Shown one piece after another: positions 56,159 to 64,000 of a DNA stretch of 64,000 nucleotides. Position 1 is the first letter of the stretch, and every line of letters starts with the position of its first letter. A program made the position numbers and the translations under genes. The notes beneath the pieces were generated by a model. The model was not told the DNA's origin, did not search any database, and was given only the letters and a program-made list of their open reading frames with translations. The stretch is from Alteromonas sp. C1M14 (GTDB lineage: Bacteria > Pseudomonadota > Gammaproteobacteria > Enterobacterales > Alteromonadaceae), in assembly GCF_018860965.1 (NCBI RefSeq), contig NZ_JAHKQF010000018.1:324683-388682 (forward strand), in the 5' to 3' direction.

Positions 56159-59100
56159 GTGAAAGACTTATTAAAGTTTCTAAAGCAACAAAACAAGACA
56201 GAAGAATTCGATAATATTCGAATTGGCCTGTCATCGCCTGACATGATCCGTTCTTGGTCATTCGGTGAAGTTAAGAAGCCTGAAACCATTAACTACCGTA
56301 CGTTCAAACCAGAGCGTGACGGCTTGTTTTGTGCCCGTATTTTCGGACCAGTAAAAGACTACGAATGTTTATGCGGTAAGTATAAGCGTTTAAAGCATCG
56401 TGGTGTTATCTGTGAGAAGTGCGGCGTAGAAGTTACCCTGACAAAAGTGCGTCGTGAGCGTATGGGTCACATCGAACTGGCTAGTCCGGTTGCACATATC
56501 TGGTTCTTAAAATCCCTTCCGTCACGTATCGGCTTGATGCTGGATATGACATTGCGGGATATCGAACGTGTCTTGTATTTTGAATCCTACGTGGTCACAG
56601 AACCAGGTATGACGACACTTGAACGCAGCCAACTGCTGAGTGAAGAAGAATACCTTGATGCGTTAGAAGAGCATGGCGACGAATTTGACGCAAAAATGGG
56701 TGCTGAAGCCGTATTCGATTTGCTTAAAGTCCTCGACGTGGATGCCGATGTGGCTTCTATGCGTGAAGAGTTACCAAGTATTAACTCTGAAACTAAGCGT
56801 AAGAAAATCACTAAGCGCCTGAAGTTGCTTGAGTCATTCCAGCAGTCTGGTAATAAGCCTGAGTGGATGATCATGACGGTATTACCGGTATTACCGCCAG
56901 ACTTACGTCCGTTGGTACCGCTCGATGGTGGCCGTTTTGCAACGTCTGATTTGAACGATTTGTATCGTCGTGTTATCAACCGTAACAACCGTCTGAAGCG
57001 TCTTTTAGACCTAGCGGCGCCTGATATCATCGTACGTAACGAAAAGCGTATGCTGCAAGAAGCGGTAGATGCCTTGTTGGATAACGGTCGTCGTGGTCGT
57101 GCTATCACAGGCTCTAACAAGCGTCCGTTGAAATCTTTGGCCGATATGATCAAAGGTAAGCAAGGTCGTTTCCGTCAGAACTTGCTAGGTAAGCGTGTAG
57201 ATTACTCGGGTCGTTCTGTTATTACCGTTGGACCTACGTTGCGTTTGCATCAGTGTGGTCTGCCTAAGAAAATGGCATTGGAACTGTTCAAGCCATTTAT
57301 CTACGGTAAATTAGAAGGCCGTGGTTTAGCCACCACCATTAAAGCTGCCAAAAAATTGGTAGAGCGCGAAGCGCCAGAAGTATGGGACGTACTTGACGAA
57401 GTAATTCGTGAACACCCTGTATTGCTGAACCGTGCTCCTACCTTGCACAGATTGGGCATCCAAGCATTTGAACCTACCCTTATCGAAGGTAAAGCGATTC
57501 AGTTACACCCCTTGGTGTGTGCTGCTTACAACGCCGACTTCGATGGTGACCAAATGGCGGTTCACGTGCCATTGACTATTGAAGCGCAGCTAGAAGCCCG
57601 CGCTCTGATGATGTCGACCAACAACATTCTGTCACCTGCGAACGGTGAGCCTATTATCGTACCTTCACAGGACGTTGTATTAGGTCTTTACTATTTAACA
57701 CGCGATAAGGTTAACGGTAGAGGTGAAGGCATGGTATTTACCAGCCCTCACGAAGCTGAAAAAGCGTATCGTACCGAAGCGGCTGAGTTACATGCCCGTG
57801 TTAAAGTACGTATCACCGAATATGATATTGCTGAAGATGGTAGTAAAACAGAAAAAGTGACACTGACAGATACCACTGTTGGCCGTGCTATTTTCTCTTT
57901 GATTTTACCTAAAGGTCTGCCGTTTGAGATCATCAACCAGCCTATGGGTAAAAAGCAGATTTCGAAATTGCTTAATGCCTGTTATCGGACATTGGGTCTG
58001 AAAGATACCGTTATCGCTGCTGACCAAATCATGTATACCGGTTTCCATTACGCAATGGTAGCGGGTGCATCAGTTGGTATTGATGACATGGTTATCCCAG
58101 ATGCCAAAAAAGACATTATCGAAGCGGCAGAAGCGGAAGTTATCGAGATTCAGGAACAATTCCAAAACGGTCTTGTAACTGCCGGTGAGCGATACAATAA
58201 AGTTATCGATATTTGGTCTAACGCGAACGAAAAAGTCGCGAAAGCCATGATGGAAAACCTGAAAACTGACGTGGTAATTAACCGTGACGGTGAAGAAGAA
58301 GAACAGGCATCATTTAACTCTGTTTATATGATGGCTGACTCCGGTGCTCGTGGTAGTGCCGCTCAGATTCGTCAGTTAGCTGGTATGCGTGGCTTGATGG
58401 CGAAACCAGATGGTTCCATCATCGAAACGCCCATCACGGCAAACTTCCGTGAAGGTTTGAACGTATTACAGTACTTCATCTCTACTCACGGTGCTCGTAA
58501 AGGTCTTGCCGATACAGCACTGAAAACCGCTAACTCTGGGTATCTTACCCGTCGTCTGGTTGACGTAGCGCAGGATTTGGTTATTACCAACTCCGATTGT
58601 GGCACCTTTGAAGGTGTGAAGATGTCACCACTGATTGAAGGTGGTGATGTTGTTGAACCACTGCGTGAACGTGTACTCGGTCGTGTAGTGGCTGAAGATG
58701 TACTTAAACCAGGTACTAACGAAGTCTTAGTAGAACGTAACGTGCTACTTGATGAAGCCTTGGTTGACATGCTTGAAGCTAACTCTGTTGACCAGGTAAT
58801 GGTGCGTTCTGTTATTACCTGTGACAATGACTTTGGTGTGTGTGCTAACTGTTATGGTCGTGATTTGGCCCGTGGTCACATGGTCGCTAAAGGTGAATCG
58901 GTAGGTGTTATTGCAGCACAATCAATCGGTGAACCGGGTACACAGCTTACCATGCGTACCTTCCACATCGGTGGTGCAGCATCAAGAGCGTCAGCAGAAA
59001 ACAGTGTTCAGGTTAAAACTGACGGTAATCTGAAGATGCATAACACGAAATTCGTACGCAACAGCGACGATAAAGTAGTGATTGTATCTCGTTCTACCGA

Positions 59101-60340
59101 ACTGACGGTCATCGACAGCCACGGTCGTGAGAAAGAGCGCTATAAAGTGCCTTACGGTGCTATCTTGTCTGTAGACGACGGCGCAGTAGTCACCCCAGGC
59201 CAAATTGTTGCAACGTGGGATCCGCACAGTCACCCAATTGTGGTTGAGCGTCCGTCTAAGATCACTTTTGCTGATATTGACGATACCAACACGGAAATGC
59301 AGCAAGACGAATTGACCGGTCTTACCCGTATCGTGGTGAAAGATCTTGCTAAGGTTAACTCAAAAGAACCTAAGCTGATCCTTGAAAGCGACGAAGGCGC
59401 ATTGCAGGAAATTCGTCTGCCTAGCTTTACCACCATTGAAGCGGCTGATGGCAAGCTGGCTCATGCTGGTGATGTGTTAGCGCGTATCCCGCAGGAAAGC
59501 TCGAAGACCCGTGATATCACCGGTGGTCTGCCACGTGTTGCTGACTTGTTTGAAGCCCGTAAGCCGAAAGAGCCTGCTATATTGGCAGAAATCTCCGGTA
59601 CCATCGGCTTTGGTAAAGAGACCAAAGGTAAGAAACGTTTGGTTATCACACCGACCGACGGTGGCGATGCATACGAAGAGATGATTCCAAAATGGCGTCA
59701 ACTTAACGTGTTTGAAGGTGAGCAGGTTGAACGTGGTGAAGTTATCGCTGACGGTCCTGAGTCTCCTCATGACATCTTACGTTTGCGTGGTATCAGTGCA
59801 GTTTCTAACTACATCGTTAACGAAGTACAGGAAGTTTATCGTCTGCAAGGTGTAAAAATTAACGATAAGCACATTGAGGTGGTTATTCGCCAGATGTTGC
59901 GTAAGTGTATTATTACCGCACCAGGTGATACCCAGTTCCTCGAAGGCGAACAAGTTGAAGTTGCCCATGTGAAAATCTCAAACCGTGAGATGGAAAAACA
60001 GGGCAAACTGCCAGCGCTTTATGAGACCCAACTGTTAGGTATTACTAAAGCGTCGCTGTCTACTGAGTCGTTTATCTCTGCAGCGTCGTTCCAGGAAACC
60101 ACACGGGTGCTTACAGAAGCGGCTGTACAGGGTAAAGAAGATGATTTACGTGGTCTGAAAGAAAACGTAATCGTTGGACGATTAATCCCTGCTGGTACTG
60201 GTTTCGCTTACCACGAACGCCGGATGGCAAAACGTGCAGAAGAAATCGAAGAAATGTCTGTATCTGCTGCTGAAGCAGAACAAGCCCTTACTGAAGCATT
60301 GAATGCGGAAGTAGGTGGTAATAACTCTACAGACGAATAA
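56159..60340 (+). CDS. rpoC: RNA polymerase subunit beta'
   Basis: Encodes 1393 residues (E. coli 1407). The N-terminal zinc site [20 protein letters not shown], the catalytic magnesium loop [12 protein letters not shown] (about residues 458-469), the bridge helix/trigger loop region and the second zinc cysteines ([13 protein letters not shown]) are intact. The start is GTG with GGAG upstream, giving [11 protein letters not shown], the family N terminus. Ends with an acidic tail and a terminator. Confidence 0.99.
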   Translation: MKDLLKFLKQQNKTEEFDNIRIGLSSPDMIRSWSFGEVKKPETINYRTFKPERDGLFCARIFGPVKDYECLCGKYKRLKHRGVICEKCGVEVTLTKVRRERMGHIELASPVAHIWFLKSLPSRIGLMLDMTLRDIERVLYFESYVVTEPGMTTLERSQLLSEEEYLDALEEHGDEFDAKMGAEAVFDLLKVLDVDADVASMREELPSINSETKRKKITKRLKLLESFQQSGNKPEWMIMTVLPVLPPDLRPLVPLDGGRFATSDLNDLYRRVINRNNRLKRLLDLAAPDIIVRNEKRMLQEAVDALLDNGRRGRAITGSNKRPLKSLADMIKGKQGRFRQNLLGKRVDYSGRSVITVGPTLRLHQCGLPKKMALELFKPFIYGKLEGRGLATTIKAAKKLVEREAPEVWDVLDEVIREHPVLLNRAPTLHRLGIQAFEPTLIEGKAIQLHPLVCAAYNADFDGDQMAVHVPLTIEAQLEARALMMSTNNILSPANGEPIIVPSQDVVLGLYYLTRDKVNGRGEGMVFTSPHEAEKAYRTEAAELHARVKVRITEYDIAEDGSKTEKVTLTDTTVGRAIFSLILPKGLPFEIINQPMGKKQISKLLNACYRTLGLKDTVIAADQIMYTGFHYAMVAGASVGIDDMVIPDAKKDIIEAAEAEVIEIQEQFQNGLVTAGERYNKVIDIWSNANEKVAKAMMENLKTDVVINRDGEEEEQASFNSVYMMADSGARGSAAQIRQLAGMRGLMAKPDGSIIETPITANFREGLNVLQYFISTHGARKGLADTALKTANSGYLTRRLVDVAQDLVITNSDCGTFEGVKMSPLIEGGDVVEPLRERVLGRVVAEDVLKPGTNEVLVERNVLLDEALVDMLEANSVDQVMVRSVITCDNDFGVCANCYGRDLARGHMVAKGESVGVIAAQSIGEPGTQLTMRTFHIGGAASRASAENSVQVKTDGNLKMHNTKFVRNSDDKVVIVSRSTELTVIDSHGREKERYKVPYGAILSVDDGAVVTPGQIVATWDPHSHPIVVERPSKITFADIDDTNTEMQQDELTGLTRIVVKDLAKVNSKEPKLILESDEGALQEIRLPSFTTIEAADGKLAHAGDVLARIPQESSKTRDITGGLPRVADLFEARKPKEPAILAEISGTIGFGKETKGKKRLVITPTDGGDAYEEMIPKWRQLNVFEGEQVERGEVIADGPESPHDILRLRGISAVSNYIVNEVQEVYRLQGVKINDKHIEVVIRQMLRKCIITAPGDTQFLEGEQVEVAHVKISNREMEKQGKLPALYETQLLGITKASLSTESFISAASFQETTRVLTEAAVQGKEDDLRGLKENVIVGRLIPAGTGFAYHERRMAKRAEEIEEMSVSAAEAEQALTEALNAEVGGNNSTDE

Positions 60341-60346
60341 GTATAA

Positions 60347-60380
60347 ACGGACAGTATTTGGTGCTGTCCGTCTTTGTTTT
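60347..60380 (+). terminator. Intrinsic terminator after rpoC
   Basis: An 8-bp stem ACGGACAG / CTGTCCGT with a 9-base loop, followed by a T-rich tail. It separates the rpoBC transcript from the str operon. Confidence 0.85.
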
Positions 60381-60423
60381 GGTGCCAGTCAAAGAATAAT
60401 CCTCTGGTTATCCTTTGTACACC

Positions 60424-60452
60424 TTGACAGTGGCTTATGAGATCATTAGAAT
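60424..60452 (+). promoter_or_regulatory. Promoter of the str operon (rpsL-rpsG-fusA-tuf)
   Basis: A perfect TTGACA (60424-60429), an exact 17-base spacer and TAGAAT (60447-60452). The following TCCGCGACCCG is a GC-rich discriminator, fitting stringent control of ribosomal genes. Confidence 0.88.
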
Positions 60453-60638
60453 TCCGCGACCCGAATTTGGGTTAATCCTGATTTTTTCTGGATTAAGCCA
60501 ATCAGGACGCGGTTTTTTGTATGGGAAAACAGGTAAGGGTTGAGCAACCTTCGTTTGATTTCCTAAAGGTCAATAAGCCGTCTTAGCAGACCCGGCCATG
60601 GTATCGGGTTTTTATTGTTTTCAATCAGGAGCTAGTTA
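60453..60638 (+). promoter_or_regulatory. Structured leader of the str operon
   Basis: The leader of about 180 bases has no gene. ACCC / GGGT and CCTGATT / AATCAGG (around 60477-60507) form two hairpins, enclosed by CCGCG and CGCGG, after which comes TTTTTT (about 60514-60519). This resembles an early attenuator, though the CCGCG arm may lie at or before the transcription start. A second, weaker hairpin with a TTTTTATTG tail (CCCGGCCATGGTATCGGG) lies at about 60591-60617. Confidence 0.45.
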
Positions 60639-61013
60639 ATGGCAACAGTTAACCAGTTAGTGCGTAAGCCACGCCGCCAGCCCGTTGCGAAAAGCAACGT
60701 TGCTGCTTTGCAAGCTTGCCCACAAAGACGTGGTGTATGTACCCGTGTATATACAACTACGCCTAAAAAACCAAACTCTGCACTGCGTAAAGTATGCCGT
60801 GTACGTTTAACTAATGGTTTTGAAGTATCTTCATACATCGGTGGTGAAGGCCACAACCTGCAAGAGCACAGCGTTGTTCTTATTCGCGGTGGTCGTGTGA
60901 AAGATCTACCAGGTGTTCGTTATCACACTGTTCGCGGTACATTAGACTGCGCCGGCGTTAACGACCGTCGTCAGGCCCGTTCTAAGTACGGCGCCAAGAA
61001 GCCTAAGTCTTAA
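60639..61013 (+). CDS. rpsL: 30S ribosomal protein S12
   Basis: Encodes 124 residues, the standard length. S12 shapes the decoding centre. N terminus [19 protein letters not shown], the accuracy loop [18 protein letters not shown] with Lys at the streptomycin-sensitive position, and [19 protein letters not shown] are wild type in appearance. SD AGGAG before ATG. First gene of the str operon. Confidence 0.99.
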   Translation: MATVNQLVRKPRRQPVAKSNVAALQACPQRRGVCTRVYTTTPKKPNSALRKVCRVRLTNGFEVSSYIGGEGHNLQEHSVVLIRGGRVKDLPGVRYHTVRGTLDCAGVNDRRQARSKYGAKKPKS

Positions 61014-61088
61014 CGGTTCTCCGTTAGTAAGGCCAAACTGAAGTAATTAGAGTTTTGGGAATTCCCTGAATTCATACGGAGAATAGAA
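61014..61088 (+). promoter_or_regulatory. rpsL-rpsG intercistronic stem, S7-type control site
   Basis: TTCTCCGT (61017-61024) is complementary to ACGGAGAA (61076-61083), which contains the rpsG ribosome binding site GGAG. The stem would close the whole intercistronic segment and hide the rpsG start. In E. coli S7 represses its own synthesis through this interval, so a similar control is likely. Confidence 0.6.
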
Positions 61089-61559
61089 ATGCCAAGAAGA
61101 AGAGTCGTAGGTCAACGTAAAATCCTACCTGAACCAAAATTTGGTTCTCAACTGCTTGCTAAATTCATGAATGTCGTAATGCTCGACGGCAAGAAATCAG
61201 TTGCTGAAAAGATTGTTTACGGTGCGCTTGATATTGTTGCTGAAAAAACCAGCAAGGCACACCTTGATGTATTTGAAGACGCTTTGGACAACATTCGTCC
61301 TACTGTGGAAGTTAAATCTCGCCGTGTTGGTGGTTCAACTTACCAAGTACCAGTAGAAGTTCGTCCTGTTCGTCGTAATGCATTAGGTATGCGTTGGTTG
61401 GTAGAAGCGGCACGTAAACGTGGCGAAAAATCCATGGCACAACGCCTTGCAGCTGAAATGTTAGACGCAGCAGACAACAAAGGTTCTGCGGTTAAGAAAC
61501 GTGAAGACGTACACCGTATGGCCGAAGCGAACAAAGCGTTCGCACACTATCGTTGGTAA
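61089..61559 (+). CDS. rpsG: 30S ribosomal protein S7
   Basis: Encodes 156 residues. S7 starts assembly of the 30S head and lies near the E site. [42 protein letters not shown] and [19 protein letters not shown] are diagnostic. It is the probable translational repressor of the str operon. 25 bases separate it from fusA. Confidence 0.99.
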   Translation: MPRRRVVGQRKILPEPKFGSQLLAKFMNVVMLDGKKSVAEKIVYGALDIVAEKTSKAHLDVFEDALDNIRPTVEVKSRRVGGSTYQVPVEVRPVRRNALGMRWLVEAARKRGEKSMAQRLAAEMLDAADNKGSAVKKREDVHRMAEANKAFAHYRW

Positions 61560-61584
61560 TCAACGTTTAAACTGAGAGAGTCGT

Positions 61585-63687
61585 ATGCCTCGTAAGACCC
61601 CAATTGAACGTTATCGTAATATTGGCATAGTAGCTCACGTAGACGCAGGTAAAACTACCACTACTGAGCGTGTTCTGTTTTATACAGGACTATCGCACAA
61701 AATTGGCGAAGTACATGATGGTGCTGCCACCATGGACTGGATGGAGCAGGAGCAGGAACGTGGTATTACCATTACTTCTGCTGCGACCACCTGTTTTTGG
61801 GCCGGTATGCAACAGCAGTACGATACCCACCGTATCAATATCATTGATACGCCGGGACACGTAGACTTTACCATTGAAGTAGAGCGTTCTTTGCGCGTGC
61901 TTGATGGTGCGGTTGTTGTTTTTTGTGGGTCTTCTGGGGTAGAACCTCAATCAGAAACGGTCTGGAGACAGGCTGATAAGTATCGCGTGCCGCGTCTGGT
62001 TTTCGTCAATAAGATGGACCGGGCCGGTGCCGACTTTGAGCGCGTTGTTGCGCAAATTAAAAAGCGCTTAGGCGCAAACTGTGTGCCTATTCAATTGAAT
62101 ATTGGTGCAGAAGAAGAATTCGAAGGCGTCATCGATTTAATCAAGATGAAAGCCATTAACTGGAATGCTCAAGACATGGGTATGACCTTTACCTATGAAG
62201 AGATTCCAGAAGAGCTTGCCGAAAAGGCAGAGCACTATCGTACCGAGTTGATAGAAGCGGCAGCAGAAGCGTCTGATTCACTGATGGATAAGTATCTCGA
62301 AGGTGAAGACTTAACCGAACAGGAAATCCGCTCTGCGCTTCGTACTCGTGTATTGAACAATGAAATTGTGCTAGCGACATGCGGTAGTGCGTTTAAGAAT
62401 AAAGGCGTTCAGGCCGTACTTGATGCGGTTATTGAATATTTGCCAGCACCTATTGATGTGCCGGCAATCCAAGGTGTACTGGATGATGGCGATGAGTCAG
62501 AAGCAGAACGCCACGCCGACGATAAAGAACCGTTTTCGGCATTGGCGTTTAAAATTGCCACCGACCCCTTTGTGGGAACATTAACGTTCTTCCGTTGCTA
62601 TTCCGGTGTGGTGAACACAGGCGATACTGTGTATAACCCGGTAAAAGGTAAACGAGAGCGTTTCGGTCGTATTGTACAAATGCATGCTAAAGACCGAGAA
62701 GAGCTTAAAGAAGTCCGAGCTGGCGACATAGCCGCAGCGATCGGTCTAAAAGACGTCACCACTGGGGATACCTTATGTGATCCAAATCATATAATCACCC
62801 TAGAAAGAATGGAATTTCCCGATCCGGTTATTTCCATTGCCGTTGAACCTCGGTCACAAGCTGATCAGGAGAAAATGGGGCTGGCGTTAGGCAAATTGGC
62901 TGCCGAAGATCCATCATTTAGAGTCCATACTGATGATGAAAGTGGCCAAACCATAATATCTGGGATGGGCGAATTACACCTAGATATTATTGTCGACCGT
63001 ATGAAGCGCGAATTTAAAGTTGAATGTAACGTAGGTAAACCTCAGGTGGCCTATCGTGAAACAATTCGTTCTACGGTGGAAGCAGAAGGCAAGTTTGTTC
63101 GTCAATCTGGCGGTCGTGGTCAATTTGGCCACGTGTGGTTGCGAATAGAGCCTCAGGAAGAAGGCGCTGGCTATGAATTCGTTAATGAAATTGTAGGCGG
63201 TGTGGTACCGAAAGAATTTATTTCTGCGGTAGATAAAGGAATTCAGGAACAGCTGCAAAGTGGTGTACTTGCAGGCTACCCTGTTCTTGATGTTAAGGTT
63301 ACGCTGTTTGATGGTTCATATCACGATGTTGACTCTTCTGAAATGGCGTTTAAGATCGCCGGCTCTATGGGATTCAAGAAAGGCTGTACCGAGGCAAACC
63401 CGGTATTGCTGGAGCCCACAATGAAGGTTGAAGTAACCACGCCGGAAGATTGGATGGGTGATGTTGTTGGCGATTTGAACCGTCGTCGCGGTATGATCGA
63501 AGGTATGGAAGATGGTGTCGCGGGCGTAAAAATTGTACGCGCGAAAGTACCTCTTTCAGAAATGTTTGGGTATGCCACAGATCTGCGTTCACAAACGCAA
63601 GGTCGCGCGTCATACTCTATGGAGTTCTTCAATTATTCTGAAGCGCCTAGCAATGTTGCTAAAGCAATTATAGAATCTAGAAATTAA
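61585..63687 (+). CDS. fusA: Elongation factor G
   Basis: Encodes 700 residues (E. coli 704), the GTPase that drives translocation and, with RRF, recycling. G1 [13 protein letters not shown] (about residues 16-28), G2 [11 protein letters not shown]3 DTPGHVDF, G4 [10 protein letters not shown] and the domain III-V sequences with [12 protein letters not shown] are present. It is the bacterial EF-G1 type located in the str operon. SD GAGAG upstream of ATG. Confidence 0.99.
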   Translation: MPRKTPIERYRNIGIVAHVDAGKTTTTERVLFYTGLSHKIGEVHDGAATMDWMEQEQERGITITSAATTCFWAGMQQQYDTHRINIIDTPGHVDFTIEVERSLRVLDGAVVVFCGSSGVEPQSETVWRQADKYRVPRLVFVNKMDRAGADFERVVAQIKKRLGANCVPIQLNIGAEEEFEGVIDLIKMKAINWNAQDMGMTFTYEEIPEELAEKAEHYRTELIEAAAEASDSLMDKYLEGEDLTEQEIRSALRTRVLNNEIVLATCGSAFKNKGVQAVLDAVIEYLPAPIDVPAIQGVLDDGDESEAERHADDKEPFSALAFKIATDPFVGTLTFFRCYSGVVNTGDTVYNPVKGKRERFGRIVQMHAKDREELKEVRAGDIAAAIGLKDVTTGDTLCDPNHIITLERMEFPDPVISIAVEPRSQADQEKMGLALGKLAAEDPSFRVHTDDESGQTIISGMGELHLDIIVDRMKREFKVECNVGKPQVAYRETIRSTVEAEGKFVRQSGGRGQFGHVWLRIEPQEEGAGYEFVNEIVGGVVPKEFISAVDKGIQEQLQSGVLAGYPVLDVKVTLFDGSYHDVDSSEMAFKIAGSMGFKKGCTEANPVLLEPTMKVEVTTPEDWMGDVVGDLNRRRGMIEGMEDGVAGVKIVRAKVPLSEMFGYATDLRSQTQGRASYSMEFFNYSEAPSNVAKAIIESRN

Positions 63688-63704
63688 ATCTTAATGAAGG
63701 TTCG

Positions 63705-63731
63705 GTCCGGTCTGTATTGGGTCGGACTTTT
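63705..63731 (+). other. Weak hairpin between fusA and tuf
   Basis: GTCCG (63705-63709) and CGGAC (63723-63727) can pair and are followed by TTTT. The stem is short; it may be a weak attenuator between fusA and tuf or an mRNA processing site. Confidence 0.35.
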
Positions 63732-63738
63732 AACTTAG

Positions 63739-64000
<262 letters not shown>

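Noticed and set aside
52055..60340. Possible inteins or resistance changes in rpoB/rpoC
   Set aside because: Lengths match E. coli and the motif regions are continuous; the rifampicin region looks wild type.

Overview
The window is chromosomal DNA of a gammaproteobacterium, most likely an Alteromonadales/Alteromonadaceae marine bacterium. This rests on protein similarity recalled from known families and on gammaproteobacterial gene orders: rsd-nudC-hemE, queG/nnr-tsaE-amiB-mutL-miaA-hfq-hflX-hflK-hflC, and tRNA-Trp-secE-nusG-rplKAJL-rpoBC-rpsL-rpsG-fusA-tuf. The genus is not proven. Almost all of the window is coding. I see no transposase, prophage, CRISPR array or rRNA gene.

Layout. 1-1.8 kb: tail of the S10 ribosomal operon (rplV end, rpsC, rplP, rpmC, rpsQ), closed by a strong terminator with no spc operon after it. 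1.9-7.5 kb: a MOSC protein, dnaB, an OmpA/OprF-type porin, a compact yjbQ-CheX-zur operon, and rsd. 7.6-20.8 kb: nudC, hemE and the long queG/nnr-to-hflC block (tRNA modification, NAD(P)HX repair, cell-wall amidase, mismatch repair, Hfq, HflX and the FtsH-modulating HflKC). 21-28.4 kb: AbgT transporter, ferrochelatase, a DUF4112 protein, a ThDP acetolactate-synthase-like enzyme paired with an aldehyde dehydrogenase, and ubiG. 28.4-34.3 kb: a four-gene DNA repair cluster (ATP-dependent ligase and MBL-fold exonuclease on the minus strand; Lhr-type helicase and PdeM phosphoesterase on the plus strand). 34.3-47.2 kb: agmatine-to-putrescine genes (aguA, aguB), folM/folE, a zinc ribbon, a ROK sugar kinase, lipocalin, a PhnA-like protein, pyrC, a tandem-duplicated solute-binding protein, dbpA, a RraA-like protein and an ABC exporter. 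47.2-64 kb: tRNA-Trp, secE, nusG, ribosomal proteins and RNA polymerase subunits, then rpsL, rpsG, fusA and the start of tuf.

The most unusual item lies between nusG and rplK, on the opposite strand to the housekeeping genes. Two tiny overlapping genes (49135-48968 and 48968-48810) encode 55- and 52-residue peptides. Both have a 15-residue double-glycine leader in the same register and a GxxxG-rich mature part, the hallmarks of a two-peptide (class IIb-like) bacteriocin. A perfect 11-bp hairpin follows, then a gene for an 81-residue membrane-anchored basic protein that could be the immunity factor. Its stop codon sits in the loop of the nusG terminator. No C39-peptidase exporter is in the window.

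Other regulatory signals seen: strong sigma70-type promoters for tRNA-Trp, the str operon, rplK and aguA; an L10-type leader before rplJ; an intercistronic stem that would hide the rpsG ribosome binding site; a pyrC leader hairpin; and a possible small RNA antisense in the nudC-hemE gap.
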